39,164 bases of DNA from Bacteroidales bacterium (GTDB lineage: Bacteria > Bacteroidota > Bacteroidia > Bacteroidales > UBA4417): contig JAURYB010000002.1 in NCBI GenBank assembly GCA_030654075.1, forward strand, positions 1 to 39,164. The letters run 5' to 3'. Shown here in pieces: positions 8,140-16,199 of this stretch. Below the pieces are notes generated by a model that was given only the letters and a program-made list of their open reading frames with translations, ran no database searches and was not told where the DNA came from. The position numbers and the translations under genes are program-made. Every line of letters starts with the position of its first letter. The stretch's first letter is position 1.

Positions 8140-9012
8140 ATGCGTTTTAGAATAATTGTGTTAGCCAAACAGGTTCCGGACACCCGGAATGTTGGAAAAG
8201 ATGCCATGAAAGCTGATGGCACCGTTAACAGGGCAGCGTTACCTGCAATTTTTAACCCCGAGGATTTACATGCCCTTGAACAGGCTCTCAGCATAAAGGA
8301 CAAACTGCCCCATGCTGAAGTAATTCTTTTGACTATGGGCCCTTTCCGTGCTGCTGAAATCATAAGGGAAGCCATGTATCGGGGCGCTGACAGGGGATAC
8401 CTGATCACCGACCGTAAATTTGCCGGTTCCGATACACTTGCTACTTCCTATGCTTTATCTCTTGCTGTTAAGAAACTGGCTCCATATCACCTCGTGATTT
8501 CGGGCCGCCAGGCAATTGATGGAGATACAGCCCAGGTTGGTCCTCAGACTGCCGAAAAGCTTGGTATTCCTCAGATTACCTATGCTGAAGAAATTCTCTC
8601 GGTGGATGCTAAGAAGATAATTGTGAAACGCAGGCTCGAAATGGGAGTGGAAGTTGTGAATTCAACTTTACCTGCTGCTATAACAGTGCATGGTTCTGCC
8701 CCGGTTTGCCGCCAGCGGGTTGCCAAGTTGCTTATGAAATACAAGCATGCGCGTACCGTAACTGAACTTCAGAACGAAACAAAAGACTATACCGAACTAT
8801 ACAACGACAGGCCATATTTGCTTATTGAAGAATGGACAGCCGAAGATCTGAATGCCCAGACTGAAATGCTTGGTCTTTCAGGATCGCCTACCAAGGTTAA
8901 AAAGATCGAAAATGTTGTTTTTCAACATAAAGATTCCAAAGTCATGGGCAGTTCCGATAAGGAAATTGAAGGCCTGATGCAGGAACTGATCGGCAGCCAC
9001 ATTATAGGCTAA
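8140..9012 (+). CDS. etfB: Electron transfer flavoprotein beta subunit, second copy (bifurcating-type signature)
   Basis: This 290-residue EtfB is about 40 residues longer than the copy at 3373. The N-terminus (IIVLAKQVPDTRNVG) and NPEDLHALEQAL (39-50) are typical. The diagnostic loop is GRQAIDGDTAQVGPQ at 122-136. DGDTAQVGP is the sequence I know from EtfB proteins that bind FAD in place of AMP and take part in flavin-based electron bifurcation, such as those paired with clostridial butyryl-CoA dehydrogenase. The call that this copy bifurcates is inference from that motif. It begins an operon: etfA2 follows after 40 bases and an acyl-CoA dehydrogenase 14 bases after that. A consensus promoter lies at 8039-8068. 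Confidence 0.93.
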   Translation: MRFRIIVLAKQVPDTRNVGKDAMKADGTVNRAALPAIFNPEDLHALEQALSIKDKLPHAEVILLTMGPFRAAEIIREAMYRGADRGYLITDRKFAGSDTLATSYALSLAVKKLAPYHLVISGRQAIDGDTAQVGPQTAEKLGIPQITYAEEILSVDAKKIIVKRRLEMGVEVVNSTLPAAITVHGSAPVCRQRVAKLLMKYKHARTVTELQNETKDYTELYNDRPYLLIEEWTAEDLNAQTEMLGLSGSPTKVKKIENVVFQHKDSKVMGSSDKEIEGLMQELIGSHIIG

Positions 9013-9052
9013 TCAAGAAAAAATAAAAATTACTGATTAATACAAAAAGCAC

Positions 9053-10075
9053 GTGAACAACATATTTGTTTATTGCGAAGTTTCCGAAGAAGGATCAATA
9101 GCTGATGTTAGCCTTGAGCTCTTATCGAAAGGTAAGAAACTGGCCGGCGACCTGAATGTGAAACTTGAAGCAGTAGTATTAGGCTACAAAGTTAAAAACC
9201 TGGAAACCCTTTTATATCCGTTTGGCGTTGATGTAATCCATTATGCCGACGATGAAAGGCTTTTCCCTTACACCACTCTTCCGCACGCTTCAATTATCCT
9301 TGATCTGTTTGGAAAAGAAAAACCGGAAATAGCTCTTTTTGGAGCAACCAGTATCGGTCGTGATATTGCTCCCCGTGTAGCTTCGGCTCTCCGTTGCGGG
9401 CTTACAGCTGATTGCACAAGCCTCGAAATCGGCGACCATTTCGAAAACAAAACCCAGACTGAATATAAAAATCTTTTATACCAGATCAGGCCTGCATTTG
9501 GAGGCAACATTATTGCTACAATCATCAATCCCGAAACACGCCCGCAAATGGCTACCGTTCGTGAAGGCGTAATGAAAAAAGAGATTTTTTCGAATAAGTT
9601 TAAAGGCAAACTTCAGAAAATTGATGCCAAAAACATTCTGAAGGATGATGACTTTGCCGTTACCATCATTGAGCGTCATATCGAAAAAAGCAAGATCGAC
9701 ATCAAAAACTCGCAGGTAATTATCTCCGGTGGGTATGGTGTAGGCTCGAAGGAAAATTTCAATTTGCTTTTCCAGCTTGCTGACATACTTGGAGCTCAGG
9801 TCGGCGCATCACGTGCTGCAGTTGATGCCGGCTTTGTCGAGCATGAACGCCAGGTTGGTCAAACCGGTGTAACTGTAAGGCCTAAATTATACATTGCCTG
9901 CGGTATTTCAGGTGCCGTTCAGCACCGCGCAGGAATGGACCAATCGGCTCAGATTATATCCATCAATACCGATATCAGCGCTCCAATCAATAACATTGCT
10001 GATTATACTATTATTGGAAATGTTGCGGATGTGATTCCGAAAATGATCAAATATTACAAGAAAAACTCGAAGTAA
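9053..10075 (+). CDS. etfA: Electron transfer flavoprotein alpha subunit, second copy
   Basis: The product has 340 residues and starts with GTG at 9053; no better ATG is available in frame nearby, and the N-terminus NNIFVYCEV fits EtfA. The FAD domain is complete: SGGYGVGS from 225, SRAAVDAGF at 253-261, QVGQTG at 267-272, GISGAVQH at 284-291, then RAGMDQSAQ and INTDISAPI. HRAGM replaces the HLAGV of EtfA1. It pairs with the EtfB at 8140 and is 14 bases from the downstream acyl-CoA dehydrogenase gene, which makes that enzyme its most likely partner. Confidence 0.92.
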   Translation: MNNIFVYCEVSEEGSIADVSLELLSKGKKLAGDLNVKLEAVVLGYKVKNLETLLYPFGVDVIHYADDERLFPYTTLPHASIILDLFGKEKPEIALFGATSIGRDIAPRVASALRCGLTADCTSLEIGDHFENKTQTEYKNLLYQIRPAFGGNIIATIINPETRPQMATVREGVMKKEIFSNKFKGKLQKIDAKNILKDDDFAVTIIERHIEKSKIDIKNSQVIISGGYGVGSKENFNLLFQLADILGAQVGASRAAVDAGFVEHERQVGQTGVTVRPKLYIACGISGAVQHRAGMDQSAQIISINTDISAPINNIADYTIIGNVADVIPKMIKYYKKNSK

Positions 10076-10089
10076 ATCTACCGACTATA

Positions 10090-11793
10090 ATGGAAAATTT
10101 TTATAACGACAATCCCCATCTGAAGTTTCACCTGAACCATCCTTTGATGGAGAAAATTGTGAAACTTAAAGAGTCAGGTTATACCCAGAAAGAAAAATAC
10201 GATTTTGCACCTCTCGATTTTGAAGATGCCATCGACAATTACGATAAAGTAATGGAGATCATTGGCGAAATCAGCGGCGAAATCATTGCCCCAAATGCTG
10301 AATCTGTTGATAAAGAAGGTCCACAGCTTATTGACAACGAAGTCAAATATGCCCGCGGTACCCAACAGAACTACGATGCGCTTGTAAAAGCTGGTTTAGT
10401 AGGATTTACTTTACCAAGAGAATATGATGGCCTTAACGTTCCTACAGTTCCTTATGTAATGTCAGGCGAAATTGTATCACGTGCTGATGCCGGATTTGCT
10501 AACATCTGGGGTTTACAGGATTGCGCTGAAACTATTCATGAGTTTGGCTCCGAGGAAATTAAAGCTGAATTTCTGCCCCGTTTCTACAAAGGAGCAACGG
10601 CAGCCATGGATTTAACCGAACCTGACGCAGGATCAGATCTACAGGCTGTTCAGCTAAAAGCTACTTACGACATTCACAAACATCGCTGGATACTTGATGG
10701 CGTAAAACGCTTTATTACCAATGGCGATGCTGATATATCGCTGGTACTTGCGCGTTCCGAAGAAGGAACATCCGATGCCCGCGGACTTTCACTATTTGTT
10801 TACGATCGCGCCGATAAAGCAGTTACAGTTCGCCGTATTGAAAATAAATTAGGTATTAAAGGATCACCAACCTGTGAGCTTGTATTTCACAATGCGCCTG
10901 CAAAACTGATTGGTGATACCAAACTTGGCCTTATTAAATATGTAATGTCTTTGATGAATTCAGCCCGTTTAGGTGTTGGTTCACAATCAGTTGGGATTGC
11001 TGAAGCTGCCTATCGCGAAGCATTCAAATATGCAAACGAACGCGAGCAATTCGGCAAATCCATTATAAAATACCCGGCAGTATTCGAAATGCTCACCAAT
11101 ATGAAAGTAAAGATCGACGCCATGCGCACTTTACTTTATGAAACTGCCAGGTATGTGGATGTTTACAAAGCTTATAATTTTACCTCACACGAGCGTAAAC
11201 TTGAACCGGAGGAACGCCAGGAAGCCAAAGTATACCAGAAGCTTGCCGACATGTTTACTCCTTTGGTTAAGCTTTATTCAAGCGAGCAATGCAACCAGAT
11301 TGCCTACGATTCCATCCAGATTTTCGGTGGAACCGGCTATATGAAAGATTTCCCTATCGAACGTATTTACCGTGATGCCCGTATTACTACGATTTACGAA
11401 GGAACTTCACAGCTTCAGGTTGTTGCAGCTATTCGCTACGTTGGTAATGGCGGATACCTTGCAAATATGCGCGAACGTGCTCAGCAACAGGTTAAACCAG
11501 AACTTGAGTACCTGAAAGGCACACTCGAAAAAATGACTGAGCAATTTGCTAAAACGGTTGAGAAAGTGAACGAATTCGGCGATAATGAATATTTCGATTT
11601 CCACGCCAGGCGAATGGTTGAAATGGCAGCCAATGTGCTGATCGGTTATATGTTACTTTTTGATGCAAACAGGAGTGATGTTTATGTGAAATCAGCCGAT
11701 ATTTTTATCCGTAAAGGAAGGTCCGAAAACATTGCATCTGTTAGTTTTATCAACAATTGTCATCCTAAAGATGTGAATGATTTCAAAATGTAA
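10090..11793 (+). CDS. Acyl-CoA dehydrogenase, long form with C-terminal extension
   Basis: This 567-residue flavoenzyme introduces a trans-2 double bond into acyl-CoA. The family signature is at MDLTEPDAGSD, and the C-terminal helical domain has IFGGTGYMKDFPIERIYRDA followed by TTIYEGTSQLQ, in which Glu437 is the expected catalytic base. Ordinary family members have about 380 residues; here there is an N-terminal segment of about 60 residues and about 110 extra residues after the core, as in the long bacterial and VLCAD-like members. It is the third gene of the etfB2-etfA2 operon. Chain-length preference cannot be read from the sequence. A hairpin terminator follows at 11864. Confidence 0.9.
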   Translation: MENFYNDNPHLKFHLNHPLMEKIVKLKESGYTQKEKYDFAPLDFEDAIDNYDKVMEIIGEISGEIIAPNAESVDKEGPQLIDNEVKYARGTQQNYDALVKAGLVGFTLPREYDGLNVPTVPYVMSGEIVSRADAGFANIWGLQDCAETIHEFGSEEIKAEFLPRFYKGATAAMDLTEPDAGSDLQAVQLKATYDIHKHRWILDGVKRFITNGDADISLVLARSEEGTSDARGLSLFVYDRADKAVTVRRIENKLGIKGSPTCELVFHNAPAKLIGDTKLGLIKYVMSLMNSARLGVGSQSVGIAEAAYREAFKYANEREQFGKSIIKYPAVFEMLTNMKVKIDAMRTLLYETARYVDVYKAYNFTSHERKLEPEERQEAKVYQKLADMFTPLVKLYSSEQCNQIAYDSIQIFGGTGYMKDFPIERIYRDARITTIYEGTSQLQVVAAIRYVGNGGYLANMRERAQQQVKPELEYLKGTLEKMTEQFAKTVEKVNEFGDNEYFDFHARRMVEMAANVLIGYMLLFDANRSDVYVKSADIFIRKGRSENIASVSFINNCHPKDVNDFKM

Positions 11794-11847
11794 AACTGGT
11801 TAAATCTACTGATTAGAATTTCTCAAACTGGTTTAGGATACTGATTA
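11793..11847. repeat. Imperfect 23-base direct repeat after acd1 stop
   Basis: The stretches at 11793-11815 and 11825-11847 both begin AAACTGGTT and end TACTGATTA, and 19 of 23 positions match. They start at the stop codon and precede the terminator. Function unknown. Confidence 0.5.
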
Positions 11848-11863
11848 TAAATAAAATTGACAA

Positions 11864-11900
11864 TAAGAACGCTCCCAAAACGGGCGTTCTTTTTTGTTTT
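11864..11900 (+). terminator. Rho-independent terminator of etfB2-etfA2-acd1 operon
   Basis: AAGAACGCTCCC (11865-11876) pairs with GGGCGTTCTT (11882-11891) across a short A-rich loop, with a small bulge, and is followed by a T-rich run. Confidence 0.85.
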
Positions 11901-11980
11901 ACAGCTTGTCCTATCTACTTGAATTAAATTTTTATTAACATATAGAAATTCTGATGATGTATTTTTTGTACTTTTCGCCC

Positions 11981-12054
11981 GATTTTCAAAGGTTGCTGAT
12001 TTTCAAAAGGCGATTCCTTTATCAAAAAATCTTAATTCTAGGTTTGAAAATCAG
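11981..12054 (+). promoter_or_regulatory. Operator-like cluster of GATTTTCAAA sites overlapping the acd2 promoter
   Basis: GATTTTCAAA occurs at 11981-11990 and again at 11998-12007, 17 bases apart in the same direction. A third copy is inverted. The 12-base CTGATTTTCAAA at 11996-12007 is the perfect reverse complement of TTTGAAAATCAG at 12043-12054. The inverted copy overlaps a consensus -7 element, TAGGTTTG, at 12039-12046. This arrangement suits a repressor acting on acd2; no regulator gene is adjacent. Confidence 0.55.
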
Positions 12055-12128
12055 TATTAAAACGATAAAATAAAACCAATTGCATCAATATCAACTAAAT
12101 ACATTTTCACATAACGATTTTTGAAATA

Positions 12129-13907
12129 ATGGAGAACAGAAAAGTACTTAAAAGTGGTGAATTCCTTGTAGACACGGTAGAAGCCAAAGATGTTTTTATT
12201 CCGGAAGAATTTGACGACGAACAGTTGATGATTGCTCAATCCTGCCAGGATTTTCTCGAAACTGAAGTTTATCCGAACCTGGACCAGATAGATAGTCCTG
12301 ATATTAAACTGATGCGATCCATTCTCGAGAAATCGGGTGAACTGGGATTGTTGGCAATTGCATTACCGGAAGATGTAGGTGGATTTGGCCAATCGTTTGT
12401 AACACAAATGCTTGCTGCTGAAACTATTGGTGCCGGCTATTCGTTCTCTGTGGCTTTTATGGCGCATTGCGGAATTGGCACATTGCCTATTGCATATTAC
12501 GGAAATGACGAACAACGCCAGAAATATGTTACTAAACTTGCAACCGGTGAACTTATTGGATGCTATTGCCTTACCGAACCTGGCGCCGGTAGTGATGCAA
12601 ATGCAGGGAAAACCAATGCAGTTCTTTCGGCTGATGGTACACATTATATCCTGAACGGGCAAAAGATGTGGATTACTAACGCGAATTTCGCTGATATTCA
12701 GACTGTTTTCGCTAAAGTAGGAACGGATCGTATTCTGAGCGCATTTATTGTTGAGAAGGATATGCCAGGTGTTGTAATAGCACCTGATGAGAAAAAGATG
12801 GGAATCAAAGGATCGTCAACAGCCCAGATTTTTTACAATGATGTTAAAATTCCTGTCGAAAATATGATCGGCAAGCAGGGTGAAGGCTTCCGTATTGCAT
12901 TAAGCATTCTGCATATGGGCCGTATAAAGCTTGGCGCCAATGTTATAGGAGCTTCCAAAAAAGCAATCAATGATTCTGTTAAATATGCCAACGAGCGCAA
13001 GCAATTCTGTGTTCTGATCTCGACTTTCGGCGCTATCAAACACAAACTGGCACAACAGGCAATCAAAACATTTGCCGCCGAATCAGCAACATACCGAGTA
13101 AGTAAGGATATTGACGATCTTATTGTTATCAATAAAGCTTCAGGGATGGATCATGGTCGTGCAACTATCGAAGGTATAAGTCATTATGCTGTAGAAGCCG
13201 CCATTCTTAAAGTGTATGGTTCTGAAGCTCTGGATTATGTAATTGACGAAGCTGTCCAGATTCATGGCGGCATGGGATATTCAGCTGAAATGGCCGTGGA
13301 ACGCGGTTACCGCGATTCGCGTATCAACCGGATTTTTGAAGGTACCAACGAAATTAACCGGCTTATCATTGCAGATACAGCTATAAAACGCGCTCAGAAA
13401 GGAGAATTTGATCTTTTCGGACCGGCTGAACAGCTTTACAATAATCTCGATAAGATTACTTCAGGCAAAGTGGAAGGAGAAAGTTATTATTCCGAAAAGC
13501 GTCGTTATCTGGCTAATTTTAAAAAGGTTATATTATTAGCAATTCATGGCATCACTACCTATTTTGACAAGAAACTGGTGAAAGAGCAGGAAGTAATGAA
13601 CAACCTTTCCGAAATGATCATGGAAACCTATATCGCTGAATCACTCGCGCTCAGGGTTGAGAAACTCGAGAGCCTGAAAGGCGATGCCGGTATTTTCCGC
13701 GATATGCTTGATGTGTATGTGTATGATACCGCCGATCTTGTTCGTAAATCTGCCCGTGATGCTGTCAATTCGTTTGCTGAAGCCGAACAATCTGAACAAC
13801 TAAATGAAGCTATCGAAAAACTTACCCAGGTTGCCGGAGTAAATGTAAAAGAGGCCCGCAGGCGTATCGCCGATAGGCTGATTGAAAATAACGCATATAA
13901 GTTCTAA
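12129..13907 (+). CDS. Acyl-CoA dehydrogenase, VLCAD/FadE-like long form
   Basis: This 592-residue second acyl-CoA dehydrogenase is clearly distinct from the one at 10090. CYCLTEPGAGSDANAG carries the family flavin/substrate signature. QIHGGMGYSAEMAVERGYRD leads to NRIFEGTNEINR, with Glu404 as the expected catalytic base. The length, the IFEGTNE motif and a C-terminal helical domain of roughly 170 residues resemble VLCAD and Bacillus-type FadE. The domain could mediate membrane association or dimerisation, as in VLCAD. It has its own promoter region with repeated GATTTTCAAA sites and its own terminator, so it is a separate, probably regulated unit. It could deliver electrons to either ETF. 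Confidence 0.9.
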   Translation: MENRKVLKSGEFLVDTVEAKDVFIPEEFDDEQLMIAQSCQDFLETEVYPNLDQIDSPDIKLMRSILEKSGELGLLAIALPEDVGGFGQSFVTQMLAAETIGAGYSFSVAFMAHCGIGTLPIAYYGNDEQRQKYVTKLATGELIGCYCLTEPGAGSDANAGKTNAVLSADGTHYILNGQKMWITNANFADIQTVFAKVGTDRILSAFIVEKDMPGVVIAPDEKKMGIKGSSTAQIFYNDVKIPVENMIGKQGEGFRIALSILHMGRIKLGANVIGASKKAINDSVKYANERKQFCVLISTFGAIKHKLAQQAIKTFAAESATYRVSKDIDDLIVINKASGMDHGRATIEGISHYAVEAAILKVYGSEALDYVIDEAVQIHGGMGYSAEMAVERGYRDSRINRIFEGTNEINRLIIADTAIKRAQKGEFDLFGPAEQLYNNLDKITSGKVEGESYYSEKRRYLANFKKVILLAIHGITTYFDKKLVKEQEVMNNLSEMIMETYIAESLALRVEKLESLKGDAGIFRDMLDVYVYDTADLVRKSARDAVNSFAEAEQSEQLNEAIEKLTQVAGVNVKEARRRIADRLIENNAYKF

Positions 13908-13934
13908 CCAACTAACCAAATCAAGAGTGCGAAG

Positions 13935-13964
13935 AGCGTCCCGGTTTGGGGCGCTTTTTTTTTT
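13935..13964 (+). terminator. Rho-independent terminator after acd2
   Basis: AGCGTCCC (13935-13942) pairs with GGGGCGCT (13948-13955), including one G-T pair, and is followed by a run of ten T. Confidence 0.9.
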
Positions 13965-14164
13965 GAAAAAAAGTATCATCTCCTTAGTATTTAAACATTA
14001 GTATCACGAGTCTAAATTTAAATCTAAAGTGCTTTTATGAAAGGCAGATATACTATATATCAAATATTTAACATACATTTGTTATGAAAATAAATATACG
14101 ATAAAATTGATTTATTTTCTGATTATCAGCATCTTGAGTTTACATACATTTTAAGAGTTTTCGT

Positions 14165-15199
14165 GTGCCTTTATTTAGTCATTTATTAATTCCTTTTATT
14201 GTTGCCATTTTTTTGGCAATTACTATGGGAGGGAGTGGTACCGGTCCGGCATTTTCAGCTGCTTATGGTGCCAATGTTGTTCGCAAAAGCCTGATTCCCG
14301 GATTATTTGGTATTATGGTATTCCTGGGTGCCATTTTAGCGGGAAAACAAACAGCATCAACCATTGGAAAAGATCTCATCAATCCTGATGTAATGACTTT
14401 TGCAGTCGTTTCCATCATTCTTTTTTCAGTAGCTATTTCATTACTGATTGCAAATTTATTTGGTATCCCACAATCCACAAGTCAATCCACGGTGCTGGCC
14501 GTTTGGGCTGCTGGTTTATATTTCCATGAAGTTAATACAAAAAAGATTTTTCTAGAGGTAGTTCCTGCCTGGTTTTTTCTGCCCATAATCGCTTTCTTTC
14601 TGAGTCTGTTCTTTGGTAAATTTATTTACCGGCCTATGCGTCGCCGTGGATTAACCATGTCGCGTTCCACTAATGTGAACAGGAAACATTTTATCAATGG
14701 TTTGATATTGTTAATGTCGCTGTATGTTGCTTTTTCCATTGGATCTAACAATGTTGCCAATGCTGCCGGGCCCATCGCTACCATGACAGCTAACGAACTG
14801 CATATCACAGGTGACAAGAATTACATTTTAATCATGATATTATCAATATTAATGGTTGCTCCGAGTTTTACGATAGGCAGCTCCATTTTTGGAGATAAAA
14901 TTCTGAACAATACCGGTAAAGAGATTGTGCTGTTCGGCAAATTTGAAGCAGGTATCATTGCTTTTGTATCAGCCAGTTTACTTTTGCTCGCCTCGGTTAC
15001 CAAAGGAATTCCTACTTCATTGGTGCAATTAAATGTAGCTGCTATTCTTGGAGTGGGCGTTGCTAAACTGGGTACTAAGAATATTTTCAAAAAAACCGAG
15101 GTTAGGAAGTTCTTTGTCATGTGGGTTGTTGCGCCGATCATTTCATTTTCATTGTGTCTGCTGTTATTATTTTTTGCAGATAATCTTGGTTTCTTATAA
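14165..15199 (+). CDS. pit: PiT-family inorganic phosphate transporter
   Basis: The 344-residue integral membrane protein starts with GTG at 14165, as no in-frame ATG lies near the conserved N-terminus. It has about ten hydrophobic segments and the duplicated PiT signature. The first copy is GSGTGPAFSAAYGANVVRK (about 20-38) and the second is SIGSNNVANAAGPIA in the second half, corresponding to the GANDVANA motifs of Pit/PiT proteins, with IPQSTSQST between them. Such proteins move phosphate, often as metal phosphate, with protons or sodium. No phoU-like partner is adjacent; the next gene encodes an HD hydrolase. The first half has GANVVRK in place of GANDVAN, so the signature is partly degenerate there. 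Confidence 0.85.
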   Translation: MPLFSHLLIPFIVAIFLAITMGGSGTGPAFSAAYGANVVRKSLIPGLFGIMVFLGAILAGKQTASTIGKDLINPDVMTFAVVSIILFSVAISLLIANLFGIPQSTSQSTVLAVWAAGLYFHEVNTKKIFLEVVPAWFFLPIIAFFLSLFFGKFIYRPMRRRGLTMSRSTNVNRKHFINGLILLMSLYVAFSIGSNNVANAAGPIATMTANELHITGDKNYILIMILSILMVAPSFTIGSSIFGDKILNNTGKEIVLFGKFEAGIIAFVSASLLLLASVTKGIPTSLVQLNVAAILGVGVAKLGTKNIFKKTEVRKFFVMWVVAPIISFSLCLLLLFFADNLGFL

Positions 15200-15249
15200 G
15201 CTAGTGGCCTAATCGGCATCGTTCAACTTTATCATTCAAATTTCTTCTC

Positions 15250-15903
15250 ATGAATAATCAGGATATCATTCTCAAAACGATTGATTTTGTAAAAGTTTCA
15301 TTATCTGAAGCCGAAGGAGGACACGACTGGTGGCATATTTACAGGGTTTGGAAAACAGCCAAGCATATCGCTCAGAATGAAGAAGTTGTTATGTTTGTTG
15401 TTGAACTTGGCGCTCTTTTACATGATATTGCAGATTCGAAATTTCATGATGGCGATGAAGAAATCGGGCCACGAAAAGCAAGGACGTTTTTAGAATCCTT
15501 GCAGGTTGAAAATGAGGTAATTGATCATATTGTAAACATTATCGATAATATTTCATTTAAAGGGGGGAAGCTTCCACAAAAATTCAAATCTCCTGAACTT
15601 GATGTAATCCAGGATGCTGACCGGCTTGATGCTCTCGGAGCCATAGGTATTGCAAGGACTTTTAATTATGGTGGGTTTAAAGGAAGAGTCATTTATAATC
15701 CTGAAATAAAACCAAACCTGAACCTCACCAAGGAAGAATATAAAAACAGTGAAGCTCCTACATTGAATCACTTTTACGAAAAGCTCTTACTGTTAAAAGA
15801 CCGCATGAATACCGTTACCGGAAGGAAAATGGCTGAAGAAAGGCATGATTTTATGGTTTCTTACCTTGATCTGTTTTATAAAGAATGGGAAGGGGAGAAG
15901 TAA
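15250..15903 (+). CDS. HD-domain phosphohydrolase (YpgQ/YedJ-like)
   Basis: The 217-residue soluble protein has the HD metal site: His25 and His29 in GGHDWWHIYRVW, the HD pair His58-Asp59 in ALLHDIADSKF, and QDADRLDALGAIGIART (about 121-137), which supplies the last Asp. This order matches the small HD proteins YpgQ and YedJ. YpgQ-type members hydrolyse nucleotide phosphates, so a metal-dependent phosphohydrolase is likely, but the substrate here is not known. The gene starts 50 bases after the phosphate transporter and probably shares its transcript. It ends just before a palindromic repeat and a bidirectional terminator. Confidence 0.82.
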   Translation: MNNQDIILKTIDFVKVSLSEAEGGHDWWHIYRVWKTAKHIAQNEEVVMFVVELGALLHDIADSKFHDGDEEIGPRKARTFLESLQVENEVIDHIVNIIDNISFKGGKLPQKFKSPELDVIQDADRLDALGAIGIARTFNYGGFKGRVIYNPEIKPNLNLTKEEYKNSEAPTLNHFYEKLLLLKDRMNTVTGRKMAEERHDFMVSYLDLFYKEWEGEK

Positions 15904-15925
15904 GGAAAAAAATTAATAGTGAAAT

Positions 15926-16094
15926 AGTTAATAGAAAATAGTTCCGTACAAAGTCTGTAACTATTCAGCATACTTAAAAGGCATTTTAGCCGCAGATTAC
16001 ACAGATTAAAACTGCTTTCAACAGTTTTTTTAATTAAATTTGACATAAAGTAAGCTTTAGTTATCTGTGAAATCTGCGTAATCTGTGGCAAATC
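15926..16094. repeat. Palindromic intergenic element (GCCACAGATTACGCAGATT type) with edge motif
   Basis: The left arm TTAGCCGCAGATTACACAG (within 15984-16007) and the right arm AATCTGCGTAATCTGTGGC (16071-16089) are imperfect reverse complements, separated by about 60 bases. To the left, AGTTAATAGAAAATAG at 15926-15941 differs by one base from the inverted-repeat arm at 7493-7508. This is a dispersed non-coding repeat of a type common in this phylum; no mobilising gene is seen. Confidence 0.7.
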
Positions 16095-16145
16095 TTTGTT
16101 TGACAATGCTTTATATGAACTGATTAGTTACCAAAGTTTAAGTTT

Positions 16146-16182
16146 AAAAAAAAAAGACGCCTCGAAAGAAAGCGTCTTTTTT
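16146..16182 (-). terminator. Bidirectional terminator between HD gene and clpC
   Basis: AAAAAGACGC (16151-16160) pairs with GCGTCTTTTT (16172-16181). A ten-base A run on the left and a T run on the right allow termination of the leftward clpC transcript and of the rightward pit/HD transcript. Confidence 0.85.
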
Positions 16183-16199
16183 CAAAATATAGTTTAAAT

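Larger units (their letters stand above)
11794..12128. other. Intergenic region, 335 bases, between the two acyl-CoA dehydrogenase genes
   Basis: It contains, in order, a direct repeat, a rho-independent terminator, an operator-like cluster of GATTTTCAAA motifs and a probable promoter for the second dehydrogenase gene. No coding sequence was seen. Confidence 0.7.
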
